From the NCBI GenBank assembly GCA_036405815.1, contig DASWWX010000057.1, positions 62,001-126,000 on the forward strand: a stretch of DNA of 64,000 nucleotides. The letters are read 5' to 3'. Below the pieces are notes generated by a model. The model ran no database searches. It was not told the DNA's origin and was given only the letters and a program-made list of their open reading frames with translations. A program made the position numbers and the translations under genes. Source of the DNA: Solimonas sp036405815. GTDB lineage: Bacteria; Pseudomonadota; Gammaproteobacteria; Nevskiales; Nevskiaceae. Shown here one piece after another: positions 9,099 to 16,973 of the stretch. Each line of letters opens with the position of its first letter. Within the stretch, counting starts at the first letter, position 1.

Positions 9099-10088
9099 AT
9101 GGAAACCAGATCAACGGACGAGTTCATCGAATCAATCCGGCGCATGCATGAATCGCCTGCGTTACGCGCGATCCGCGATATTGAGCAGTCGGTTAACCTC
9201 ACAAAGGCGGCTCAATCCGCGACCTTGCAAATGCTTCTGGATTTAGAGCGGACTTCTATGGCAGTGCAGGTACGCCATATTGAGGGATATTCGTTGTTGG
9301 ATACCTTTGGAGATCTTAATCTTTCTCCTGCAATGAAGTCGATCCGAGATTTTGATCGGCAGGAAAAGCCAATGTTCGGCTCTATCGCCAAAGCGCTCGA
9401 GCAGTCTCGCATCGACAAGCTTGTAAACCCGCAAATTGAAGCGGCAGTAGCAGCCTTTGAAAATTCCAATTTATTTAAAGTTGTTGAGAGTTTACGAAAA
9501 TCAGCTTCGTTCCGGGCTATTGATCAACTCGCTGAAACCCTTGCGACCGGGCATCTCGGTCCACTGACTTTAGGAAGCGCCTTCGATGAGGTGCTTCGCA
9601 CATACCGTGGCATTGAAGATACGGATTGCTTCGGTTCGCTTGATGGGCTAGCTGATGATGTTGTAGCTCGCGTCAAAGCATCTCCTTCAGGGAGGCTAAG
9701 CAAAGAGTTTTACTTATCTCTACTCATATCGCTGGTTCTATTTCTACTCTCGCAAGCCAGTTCAGTCGAGAGCGAGGAGAGAATTATAAATCGCATCGAC
9801 CAAATGCAAGAAGTGGTCCTTGCGGAGCTTGAAAAAATTGAGCGAGAGGAAGCTAATGAAACTTTCTATGTTGTGCTGCGGCCTCTTCGGCTTCGCGGAG
9901 GTCCAAGCATGGCAACCGAAACTATCACAGTGTTGCCACCAAACCTGAAAGTGCGGTTAGTAGAACGGGCTGGGAAATGGATAAAAATTGAATATTTCGA
10001 CTACCCAAGCAATGAGTATGTTGTCGGCTGGTCATTCAAGAAATACCTAAAAATCCTCAATCCCAAAGGTTCGAGGCGTGAGCCCTAA
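9099..10088 (+). CDS. Unknown membrane protein with C-terminal bacterial SH3-like domain
   Basis: A 329-aa protein I do not recognise. Residues 1 to about 200 are mostly helical and charged, with several SPAxxxIRD-type phrases (ESPALRAIRDIEQ, LSPAMKSIRDFDR) that look like an internal repeat of about 65 residues. One membrane segment (YLSLLISLVLFLLSQAS, about 204-220) is followed by a charged coiled coil and an SH3_3-like module (about 258-325) that begins FYVVLRPLRLRGGPS. Codon use and base composition are clearly more AT-rich than both flanks, which suggests transfer. The stop codon runs into an attC-like site, so it reads as a mobile gene cassette. Confidence 0.7.
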   Translation: METRSTDEFIESIRRMHESPALRAIRDIEQSVNLTKAAQSATLQMLLDLERTSMAVQVRHIEGYSLLDTFGDLNLSPAMKSIRDFDRQEKPMFGSIAKALEQSRIDKLVNPQIEAAVAAFENSNLFKVVESLRKSASFRAIDQLAETLATGHLGPLTLGSAFDEVLRTYRGIEDTDCFGSLDGLADDVVARVKASPSGRLSKEFYLSLLISLVLFLLSQASSVESEERIINRIDQMQEVVLAELEKIEREEANETFYVVLRPLRLRGGPSMATETITVLPPNLKVRLVERAGKWIKIEYFDYPSNEYVVGWSFKKYLKILNPKGSRREP

Positions 10089-10159
10089 CAACACGCTGCA
10101 GGTGACGTGCCCGCCACCGCTTCGCGCTGGCAGGTATGCGGCTTGGCCGGGGGTTTAGC
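10083..10159 (+). repeat. attC-like site after the SH3 gene
   Basis: It begins CCCTAAC (RYYYAAC-like) overlapping the end of the preceding gene and ends GTTTAGC (GTTRRRY-like). In between is an imperfect hairpin (GTGCCCGCCA / TGGCAGGTA around a CGCTTCGCG loop), the typical extrahelical-base architecture of attC. Its position, directly between two short AT-rich ORFs, fits a cassette junction. Confidence 0.5.
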
Positions 10160-10168
10160 TGACAAAGA

Positions 10169-10537
10169 ATGATGGCAACTCTCCAGCTTCTTGCGGTCCT
10201 CTCAGGCGGCGGCATCTATATCGCAGCGCTTTGGCTTTACAGCGAGCCGCCACGGTGGCGTCAATACATCCTTTGCGTGGGCTTTTGCCTACTACTTCTT
10301 TCATTGACCATGTTCGGCTTCGTATACGGCTACTGCTGGAGCCAAACGGAGCTTCTTCAGTCTTCCGTGTTCACATGCACCTTCTTAGACGCAATTACTT
10401 TTCAAAAATTGGGGCGAATGAAGTTGCTTGTGGTCGCCTTCGGTGCAATCGCGTTTTTTGTAGGTGGAGTTCTGGCAGTGGGCCACGGCGTCCTGGGAAA
10501 AATGCGAACAGCGTTTGGAGGGAAGCATGTCAGATAA
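10169..10537 (+). CDS. Small unknown integral membrane protein
   Basis: A 122-aa protein with three or four hydrophobic helices (about 5-24, 33-54 and 88-108, possibly a fourth) separated by short charged loops, for example the SEPPRWRQ loop. No known family was recognised. It starts at tandem ATGs nine bases after the preceding attC-like site and ends at the start of the next one, so it fills almost a whole cassette. Base composition is again lower in GC than the chromosome around it. Small multi-spanning membrane proteins are a common class of integron cassette gene. Confidence 0.62.
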   Translation: MMATLQLLAVLSGGGIYIAALWLYSEPPRWRQYILCVGFCLLLLSLTMFGFVYGYCWSQTELLQSSVFTCTFLDAITFQKLGRMKLLVVAFGAIAFFVGGVLAVGHGVLGKMRTAFGGKHVR

Positions 10538-10916
10538 CCCACGCAGTCATCCAAGGTCCCACTCGTTTCGCTCGCGTTTTGGCACTGTAAGCGCTAGGCG
10601 TTATGTCTGGGCCACGTATACCGCTGCTGCTGCGTCATGGATCACAACGGCTGTTTTCTCAAGCTGGTTCTTTGAGCTCACGCGACTACACGTCTACTCG
10701 GGCTTAGCCCTCGCTAGCATCGCCTGGCTATTCGCTTTGGTTTTGGCGTGGCCAATTCATTGTTCTGCTTGCGGCCGTAGACCATTCCCTTTTTTGAGCA
10801 GAGTCGGTGACAAAGCCAATGTCGCAGCAGTGCTTCAGCAGTACTGGCCGTCACATGTGAGTTCCATGCGAGGCCCGATATGCCCTTTCTGCCAGGTCTC
10901 TATCCCGAGGCTATGA
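10527..10916 (+). CDS. Small membrane protein with CxxC pairs
   Basis: A 129-aa reading in the third AT-richer frame. It has two hydrophobic helices (TAAAASWITTAVFSSWFF and YSGLALASIAWLFALVLAW), then two CxxC pairs (CSAC and CPFC) that could form a zinc ribbon on the C-terminal tail. No family was recognised. With the ATG at 10527 it overlaps the preceding gene by 11 bp and its first 27 codons would run through an attC-like site, so the true start may be a non-ATG codon further in. No convincing ribosome-binding site was found. Confidence 0.5.
   Translation: MSDNPRSHPRSHSFRSRFGTVSARRYVWATYTAAAASWITTAVFSSWFFELTRLHVYSGLALASIAWLFALVLAWPIHCSACGRRPFPFLSRVGDKANVAAVLQQYWPSHVSSMRGPICPFCQVSIPRL
10532..10606 (+). 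repeat. attC-like site between second and third cassette genes
   Basis: It starts AGATAAC and ends GCGTTATG; the terminal ATAAC and GTTAT are exact complements. Inside, CATCCAAGG and TTTTGGCACTG flank a CTCGTTTCGCTCG loop, and GCGCTAGGCGTTATG matches the usual look of the attC 3' end. This is the best of the three sites here. Confidence 0.55.
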
Positions 10917-10958
10917 AGCCCCGCCTGGCTGGTAGCGATATATTTAGCTGTGTAGCCA

Positions 10959-10980
10959 AAGGCCCGCTCGCGCGGGCCTC
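10959..10980 (-). terminator. Terminator of the alkB-rubredoxin operon
   Basis: An 8-bp perfect stem, AGGCCCGC / GCGGGCCT, with a 4-nt loop, followed on the minus strand by TTTGGC, 30 bp after the rubredoxin stop. It is close in sequence to the terminator at 8956-8980. Confidence 0.65.
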
Positions 10981-11009
10981 GTCGGTTCTACAGTTCAGCT
11001 GAGCGACCC

Positions 11010-11180
11010 TCAGATTTCGACCATCTCGAAATCCGCCTTGGAGGCGCCGCAGTCCGGGCAGGTCCAGTCCGCCGGCACGTCTTCCCAGCGCGTGCCGGCG
11101 GCGATGCCGTCCGCCGGCCAGCCTTCGGACTCGTCGTAGACGGTGCCGCAGCCGGCGCACTGCCATCGCTTGAAGCTCAC
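11010..11180 (-). CDS. alkG: Rubredoxin (AlkG type)
   Basis: A 56-aa one-iron electron carrier, too short for usual ORF cut-offs. The Fe(Cys)4 ligands are C8 and C11 (CAGC) and C41 and C44 (CPDC), with the conserved GxxYD and W-x-D-x-P elements of alkane-hydroxylase rubredoxins. It starts at GTG 11180, three bases after the alkB stop, so it is co-translated with the monooxygenase. It would shuttle electrons from a rubredoxin reductase, not in the window, to AlkB. It is notable because AlkB already carries its own fused rubredoxin domain. Confidence 0.88.
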   Translation of the reverse strand: MSFKRWQCAGCGTVYDESEGWPADGIAAGTRWEDVPADWTCPDCGASKADFEMVEI

Positions 11181-11183
11181 GGC

Positions 11184-12584
11184 TCAGGCCTGCAGCGCCA
11201 CGAAATCCGGCTTTTCGCGCACGGCGCAGTCCGGGCAGGCCCAGGATTGCGGGATGCGTGCCCACGGTGTGCCGGCGGGGAAGCCTTCGTGCGGGCAGCC
11301 CTGGGCTTCGTCGTAGATGAAACCGCAGTCCGTGCACTGGTAGCGCGCGGTCGGGGCGGTGGCGGCCGGCACCGGCGTGTGGCCGCCGGGGAACACCGAT
11401 GGATTGCCGTCGCCCAGCGGAGCCTGGTGCCAGCGCTTCATCAGCGCCTCGCGCTTCGGCGGGTAGAGGTTGGCCTGGGTCAGGTCGCCCTGGTGGTGGG
11501 CGGCGACCCGCGGGTCCATCTGCCGGAACCACAGCCAGGGGATGTAGGCCGGGATCAGCATGGAGGCGTAGCCGGACGGCAGCTGCGGGCTTTCGTCAAA
11601 GTGGCGCAGGGCCTGGAAGCGGCGCGTCGGGTTGGCGTGGTGATCCGAGTGGCGCTGCAGCTGGTACAGGAACAGGTTGGTGACGATGTGGTTGCTGTTC
11701 CACGAGTGCTTGGGCTGGCAGCGCTCGTAGCGGCCGTCCGCACCCTTCTTGCGTAGCAGTCCGTAATGTTCGATGTAGTTGATGACTTCCAGCAGCGAGG
11801 CGCCGAACGCGGCCTGCAGCAGCAGGAAGGGCAGCACGCCGACGCCGAGCATGGCGACGATGCCACCGAAGAACACGACCGTCATTGCCCAGGCCTGCAG
11901 GTTGTCGTTGTCCAGGCTCCACACCGACTTGCCGTTGCGCGCCAGGCGTTCCTTCTCGATGTTCCAGGCCGAACGGATGCTGCCGATCACGGTGCGCGGC
12001 AGGAAGGCCCAGAAGGTTTCGCCCATCTTGGAGCTGGCCGGGTCGTGCGGCGTGGCCACGTTCTTGTGGTGGCCGCGCGCATGTTCCACATAGAAGTGAC
12101 CGTAGGCCACCGGCGCCAGCGTCAGCTTGGCGAGCCAGCGGTCCAGCGATTCCTTCTTGTGGCCGAGTTCATGCGCGGTGTTGATGGCGATGCCGTTGAT
12201 CGTGCCGACGGTGAAGATCAGGCCAGCGATCTGCCAGCCGGAGAGACCGCCCTGCGCGATCAGCCAGGCGCCGTAGACGGTCGCCAGGAACTGGGCCGGG
12301 ATGTAGGCGTAGACGATGACGCGGTAGTAGGTGTCGCGTTCCAGGCCTGCGACGGCGGATTCCGGCGGGTTGCTGTTGTCTTCGCCGATCAGCCAGTCCA
12401 GCAGCGGGATCAGGCCGTAGACCAGGATCGGGCCGCCCCAGGCGAGCCAGGTCCAGCCGCTGAGGTGGAACAGGACCATCGCGGACAGGGCCAGCACCGG
12501 CACCATCGGGCTTAGCAGCCACAGGTAGCGTTTGGCGTCGGTCCAGGCGCTGTCTTGCGCCGTATTGAGGGTTGTCGTCGTCAT
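11184..12584 (-). CDS. alkB: Alkane 1-monooxygenase with fused C-terminal rubredoxin
   Basis: A 466-aa integral-membrane non-haem di-iron hydroxylase that oxidises the terminal carbon of n-alkanes to 1-alkanols. Six or so hydrophobic helices carry the His boxes HELGH (138-142), HARGHH (168-173) and HSDHH (312-316), plus the NYIEHYGL signature. After a Pro/Ala linker, residues from about 412 form a complete rubredoxin (C417, C420, C450, C453). Plain AlkB proteins are about 400 aa, so the extra length is the fusion. Downstream is a free rubredoxin, and a divergent AraC regulator starts 221 bp upstream. It probably acts on medium- or long-chain alkanes; chain length is not predictable here. Confidence 0.95.
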   Translation of the reverse strand: MTTTTLNTAQDSAWTDAKRYLWLLSPMVPVLALSAMVLFHLSGWTWLAWGGPILVYGLIPLLDWLIGEDNSNPPESAVAGLERDTYYRVIVYAYIPAQFLATVYGAWLIAQGGLSGWQIAGLIFTVGTINGIAINTAHELGHKKESLDRWLAKLTLAPVAYGHFYVEHARGHHKNVATPHDPASSKMGETFWAFLPRTVIGSIRSAWNIEKERLARNGKSVWSLDNDNLQAWAMTVVFFGGIVAMLGVGVLPFLLLQAAFGASLLEVINYIEHYGLLRKKGADGRYERCQPKHSWNSNHIVTNLFLYQLQRHSDHHANPTRRFQALRHFDESPQLPSGYASMLIPAYIPWLWFRQMDPRVAAHHQGDLTQANLYPPKREALMKRWHQAPLGDGNPSVFPGGHTPVPAATAPTARYQCTDCGFIYDEAQGCPHEGFPAGTPWARIPQSWACPDCAVREKPDFVALQA

Positions 12585-12805
12585 CGTGTCCTCCAGCGAT
12601 GCGTCGCCGCGCAGGCCGCGGTGGCCGCTCCCGGTTTACGTCCGGGGCGGTGCTATAGTCAACGCCATCGGGTGCAGTCGGAATCGTTGCTGCACCGCAA
12701 AACCATGGCAAAACGCCGGGACCTGCGCAGAACACCGCCGGGGATGCGTGAAACGCCGGACACGAGCCTCAACGCCAGTTCCATCCGCCGCGCCGATCGT
12801 CTCGC

Positions 12806-13723
12806 ATGGACACGCTCAGCCTGATGCTGGACGACATCCGCCTCAGCGGCGCGGTGTTTCGTGAAACCCAGCTCGCCGCGCCCTGGGCGTTGCGCCTGCA
12901 AACCCCCGGCCTCACGGCGTTTCATATCGTGGCGCGCGGTCAGGCGTGGCTGCTGCGGGCCGGTGCTGAGCCGCTGCACCTGCAGGCCGGCGACATCGTA
13001 CTGCTGCCGGACGGGCTCGAACACCGCGTGCAGGATGAACCCACTTCCGTTGCTGCCGCGCTGGATCTGGCGCCGGTGCTGAGCGGCGGGCAGGACGGGC
13101 CGCTGCGCTCGGGCGGGCAGGGCGCGTCGGCGGCCCTGCTGAGCGGGCACTTTCGGTTCGACATCAATCTGGCGCGGCCGCTGATTGCGGCGCTGCCGCC
13201 GGTGATGCATCTGCGCAGCGCGGCCGGCACGCCGGCGGCGTGGCTGCGCATCGGCCTGGAGTTCATTGCCGTGGAAGCCGGGCGCGTGCTGCCGGGCCAG
13301 CAGGTCATCATCAATCGCGTTGCCGACATCCTGCTGGTGGAAATGCTGCGCGATCACGTCGAGAACCTGCCGGAAGGCACCGGCAACTGGCTGCTGGCGT
13401 TGCGCGACCGCGCGCTGTCTTCGGTGCTGGCGGCGATGCATGGCGACCCGGCGCGGGACTGGACGGTGCTGGAGCTGGCCGAGATCGCGCGGCTGTCGCG
13501 CTCGGCGTTCGCCGACCGCTTCGGGCAGGTGCTCGGACGGCCGCCGCTGTCGTATCTCACCGAACACCGCATGCGTCTGGCCGCCTGGAAGCTGGCGCAC
13601 ACACGCCTGTCGATCGCGCAGGTGGCCGAGCAGGTCGGTTATGGCTCGGAAACGGCGTTTAGCCAGGCGTTCAAGCGCCAGTACGGCGAGCCGCCGTCCA
13701 GGCGCCGCTCGGCCGCCGGCTGA
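12806..13723 (+). CDS. AraC family transcriptional regulator (cupin sensor)
   Basis: A 305-aa regulator. The N-terminal half is a cupin-type ligand-binding domain of the AraC_binding/Cupin_6 kind (LQAGDIVLLPDGLEHRV). The C-terminal part holds two helix-turn-helix motifs of the AraC family (WTVLELAEIARLSRSAFADRF and LSIAQVAEQVGYGSETAFSQ). It is divergently transcribed from alkB across a 221-bp region, so control of alkane hydroxylation is the obvious hypothesis, as for AlkS/GntR/AraC regulators in other alkane degraders. The inducer is unknown. Confidence 0.9.
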   Translation: MDTLSLMLDDIRLSGAVFRETQLAAPWALRLQTPGLTAFHIVARGQAWLLRAGAEPLHLQAGDIVLLPDGLEHRVQDEPTSVAAALDLAPVLSGGQDGPLRSGGQGASAALLSGHFRFDINLARPLIAALPPVMHLRSAAGTPAAWLRIGLEFIAVEAGRVLPGQQVIINRVADILLVEMLRDHVENLPEGTGNWLLALRDRALSSVLAAMHGDPARDWTVLELAEIARLSRSAFADRFGQVLGRPPLSYLTEHRMRLAAWKLAHTRLSIAQVAEQVGYGSETAFSQAFKRQYGEPPSRRRSAAG

Positions 13724-13822
13724 GGGGCGGCAAGGCGGCGCGACCCAGCTGCCTGCAGGTGCGCCGGGCGGTCATCGGGCTGCAGTAGAATCCGCCGCCC
13801 TTTCCCACCGAGACTCCGTGCT

Positions 13823-14422
13823 ATGTCGTCGCCGACTCCGCCCGCGCCCAAGACGCTGGGCCCGTTGCCGTCGTTGATCTTCTCCTCGCGCTGGCTGCAG
13901 TTGCCGCTCTATCTCGGCCTGATCGTGGCCCAGGGTGTTTACGTGGTGCTGTTCGTCAAGGAACTCACGCACCTGATCCAAGGCGCGTTCGAGCTGAACG
14001 AGTACCAGATCATGCTGATCGTGCTCGGCCTGATCGACGTGGTGATGATTTCAAACCTGCTGATGATGGTGATCGTCGGCGGTTACGAGACCTTCGTCTC
14101 ACGCCTGCGGCTGGAGCATCATCCGGATCAGCCGGAGTGGCTGAGCCACGTCAACGCCTCAGTGCTCAAGGTCAAGCTGGCGATGGCGATCATCGGCATC
14201 TCCTCGATCCATCTGCTCAAGACCTTCATCGAGGCCGGCTCGATCGGCACGCTGCCGCTGTGCTCGACCGTCGCCGCCGGCGTGAAGTGCACCAACACGA
14301 CCGAGGCTGGCGTGATGTGGCAGACGATCATCCACATGGCGTTCATCGCCTCGGCCATTGGCATCGCCTGGACCGACCGTCTCATGCAGGGCGGCAGCGG
14401 CGCGGTGAAGCCCCGGCACTGA
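13823..14422 (+). CDS. yqhA: UPF0114/TIGR00645 family membrane protein (YqhA-like)
   Basis: A 199-aa inner-membrane protein with four hydrophobic helices (about 23-45, 62-85, 115-135 and 160-180). The conserved central segment GLIDVVMISNLLMMVIVGGYE identifies the YqhA/UPF0114 family. Its function is not established. It is a single gene with a strong terminator 52 bp downstream and is convergent with the PQQ dehydrogenase. Confidence 0.9.
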   Translation: MSSPTPPAPKTLGPLPSLIFSSRWLQLPLYLGLIVAQGVYVVLFVKELTHLIQGAFELNEYQIMLIVLGLIDVVMISNLLMMVIVGGYETFVSRLRLEHHPDQPEWLSHVNASVLKVKLAMAIIGISSIHLLKTFIEAGSIGTLPLCSTVAAGVKCTNTTEAGVMWQTIIHMAFIASAIGIAWTDRLMQGGSGAVKPRH

Positions 14423-14473
14423 AGCCGGCGACGGGCGTGGCCCGTTGCGAGAACGCTGAAAGCGCTGAAAGTG

Positions 14474-14508
14474 AAACAGGGGTCGCCCGCGAGGGCGGCC
14501 CCTGTTTT
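14474..14508. terminator. Bidirectional intrinsic terminator
   Basis: A long stem AAACAGGGG-t-CGCCC / GGGCG-g-CCCCTGTTT with a GCGA loop, A-rich at its left and TTTT at its right. It separates the convergent UPF0114 and PQQ-dehydrogenase genes and should work on both strands. Confidence 0.9.
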
Positions 14509-14534
14509 CGTATCGGTGTCGCTGTGGGGGCGGT

Positions 14535-16715
14535 TCAGTACGGCGCGGGTTTGCTCGCGGTGGATTTGCTCGCGGTGGGCGCTGCTGTGGGCGTGTCCGC
14601 CGGTTGCAGTTCGGCTTCCAGATCATGCGCGCGCTTGATCACGTACTGATGCAGCGCCTCGACGTACGGCGGCGGCAGCAGGTCGGAAAAGATCGGCATG
14701 CCGCGCCGCGCGTACGCGCCGGCGAGGATGCCGGCGAAGATCTGGTGCTTTTCCGGCGTCAGGTAGCGCAGGTCCGGCAGCACGGTGCCGCCCACCGCGT
14801 TGAAGCCGTGGCAGACGCTGCAATAGCCGTTGTAGAGCATGCGGCCCAGCGCCAGCGTCTGCGCGTCGGCGGTGACCGGCGGCGGCTTGGGTAGCGGCAT
14901 CGGGTCCTGTTTCGGTGCCGGCAGTTTCGATTTGCCGCCGAGCTTGTAGGTCAGGATGCGCGCTTCCGGCCGCACCTTGGCGCGGTCGGAGAACGAGCCG
15001 GCGAGCGCGAACGCGCCGCCCCAGCCGGCCATGAAGGTCACGTACTGCTCGCCGTTCACGGTGTACGTCACCGGGCCAGCCATGACGCCGGTGTTGGCCG
15101 GCGACTCCCAGAGCTTCTTGCCGCTGTCCGCGGCGTAGGCCACCGCGCGGCCGTCGGCGGTGCCCTGGAACACGAGATTGCCGGCGGTGGTCAGCGTGCC
15201 GCCGTTCCAGATCGTGACGTAGTCCTGCGACCAGCGGGCCTTCTGTGCGACCGGGTCCCAGGCCAGCAGCCGGCCCTTGTGGGCGTCGGCGACCTGCTGC
15301 AGGCCGTCGGCGTCTTCCGGAATGTCGAAGGGCTGTGCGCCGACGTTGAACACGCCGCCGCGCACGTACTTCGCGTTGTTGTCCGGCGCCAGCATGATCA
15401 TCGTTTCCTGCATCGGGATGTAGACCAGTCCCGTCTTCGGGTTGAACGACATCGGCTGCCAGTTGTGCGCGCCGAACGGCGAGGGGAAGACCAGGCGCGC
15501 TTCCTTCGTCCAGTCGGCCTCCGGATTCTCCACCGGGCGCCCGGTCTTCAGGTCCACGTGGCTGGCCCAGTTGGCGGGCGCGAATTTCTCGGCCGACAGC
15601 AGTTCGCCGGTTTCGCGATCCAGCACGTAGAAGAACGCGTTCTTCGGTGCCTGCATCAGCACCTTGCGGGTTTTGCCGTTGATCGGCAGGTCCGCCAGGA
15701 TCAGGTGCTGGGTGGCGGTGTAGTCCCAGGTATCGCCGGGCGTGGTCTGGTAATGCCAGACGTAGTCGCCGGTATCGGGCTTCAGCGCGACGATCGAGGA
15801 CAGGAAGAGATTGTCGCCGCCGCCGGGGCTGCGCACCTGACGGTTCCACATCGAGCCGTTGCCGGTGCCTATGTAGAGCAGGTCCAGTTCCGCGTCGTAG
15901 GCCATGGAATCCCAGACCGTGCCGCCGCCGCCCTGCCTGGCGTAGGCATCGCCGCGCCAGGTCTTGCGCGCCATCTCCATGGCCTGGTTCTCCGGCGGCT
16001 GCTTCGGATCGCCGGGTACGGTGAAGAAGCGCCACGCCAGCTTGCCGGTGTCGGCGTCGTAGGCGGAAACGTAACCGCGCACGCCCATCTCGGCGCCGCC
16101 GTTGCCGATGATGACGCGGCCCTTGACGATGCGCGGCGCGCCGGTGATCGTGTAGCTGCGCGTGCGGTCGATGACCGTGTCGATCGCCCAGGCCTGCTTG
16201 CCGGTGGCGGCATCGAGCGCGATCAGGCGGCCGTCGAAGCTGCCGACGTAGACCTTGCCCTTCCACACCGCCACGCCGCGGTTGACCACATCGCAGCAGC
16301 CATCGCCGGCGCGCTCGCGCGGCACTTCGGGGTCGTACTTCCACAGCAGCTGGCCGCTGCGCGCGTCGAGCGCGTAGACGATGCTGAAGGCGCCGGTCGT
16401 GTACATGACACCGTCGACGACGATCGGCGTGGCCTCGACGCCGCGGTCGACGTCGAGCTTGTAGTGCCAGGCGAGGCCGAGCTTGCCGACGTTGCCGGCG
16501 TCGATCTTCGTCAGCGGGCTATAGCGCTGTTCATCGTAGGTGCGGCCGTGCGTCATCCAGTTGCCGGGTTCGCGATCGGCGGCGAGCAGGCGCGCGGCAT
16601 CGACCTGCGCGGTCGGCTTGTCGGCGGAAGCCGCGGCGACAGCCGCGATGTTCGACAGACCGGCGACAGCACCGATCACCAGGGCGGCGACCGCCCAACG
16701 GGTAGGGATGGCCAC
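14535..16715 (-). CDS. PQQ-dependent quinohaemoprotein alcohol dehydrogenase
   Basis: A 726-aa periplasmic type II-like alcohol dehydrogenase: an eight-bladed PQQ beta-propeller followed by a cytochrome c domain. Visible features are the vicinal disulfide GDGCCDVVNRG that covers PQQ, the catalytic Asp in GDTWDYTATQ, repeated W motifs (ALDAATGKQAW, AYDADTGKLAW) and the haem-binding CSVCH near the C-terminus, ending in an Ala/Thr-rich tail. The GTG start at 16715 is chosen because it has an AGAGGAG ribosome-binding site 8 nt upstream and begins a clean signal peptide; the ATG at 16754 has neither. It could oxidise alkanols from AlkB, which is inference from proximity. Confidence 0.93.
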   Translation of the reverse strand: MAIPTRWAVAALVIGAVAGLSNIAAVAAASADKPTAQVDAARLLAADREPGNWMTHGRTYDEQRYSPLTKIDAGNVGKLGLAWHYKLDVDRGVEATPIVVDGVMYTTGAFSIVYALDARSGQLLWKYDPEVPRERAGDGCCDVVNRGVAVWKGKVYVGSFDGRLIALDAATGKQAWAIDTVIDRTRSYTITGAPRIVKGRVIIGNGGAEMGVRGYVSAYDADTGKLAWRFFTVPGDPKQPPENQAMEMARKTWRGDAYARQGGGGTVWDSMAYDAELDLLYIGTGNGSMWNRQVRSPGGGDNLFLSSIVALKPDTGDYVWHYQTTPGDTWDYTATQHLILADLPINGKTRKVLMQAPKNAFFYVLDRETGELLSAEKFAPANWASHVDLKTGRPVENPEADWTKEARLVFPSPFGAHNWQPMSFNPKTGLVYIPMQETMIMLAPDNNAKYVRGGVFNVGAQPFDIPEDADGLQQVADAHKGRLLAWDPVAQKARWSQDYVTIWNGGTLTTAGNLVFQGTADGRAVAYAADSGKKLWESPANTGVMAGPVTYTVNGEQYVTFMAGWGGAFALAGSFSDRAKVRPEARILTYKLGGKSKLPAPKQDPMPLPKPPPVTADAQTLALGRMLYNGYCSVCHGFNAVGGTVLPDLRYLTPEKHQIFAGILAGAYARRGMPIFSDLLPPPYVEALHQYVIKRAHDLEAELQPADTPTAAPTASKSTASKPAPY

Positions 16716-16973
16716 GGTGCATGCTCCTCTTGTTTTCGGTATGCGGCCTAGCATCGCGCAGCCGTTGCGGGATTGCCATCGCGGCCCGGGCGAGCCTGCC
16801 GCCGACCCGCCGCTGAATCGTTGCGCGTGTGGGCTGGCATGTCGCCGCTTACAGGACTAGGCTGAACGCTCGCCACGCCGCAGGGATCGCTCCCGCCGAT
16901 GCCACCGTGGCGATGGCAGCGTCGCGGGCGGCCCGCCGGTGTGGTGGCTTTCCACCCGAACCGGAGCGCCCGC

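Noticed and set aside
10943..10950. A fourth attC-like end (TTTAGCTG) after the third cassette gene
   Set aside because: Only the TTTAGCTG string shared with 10154-10161 is present; no paired left half or hairpin could be found.
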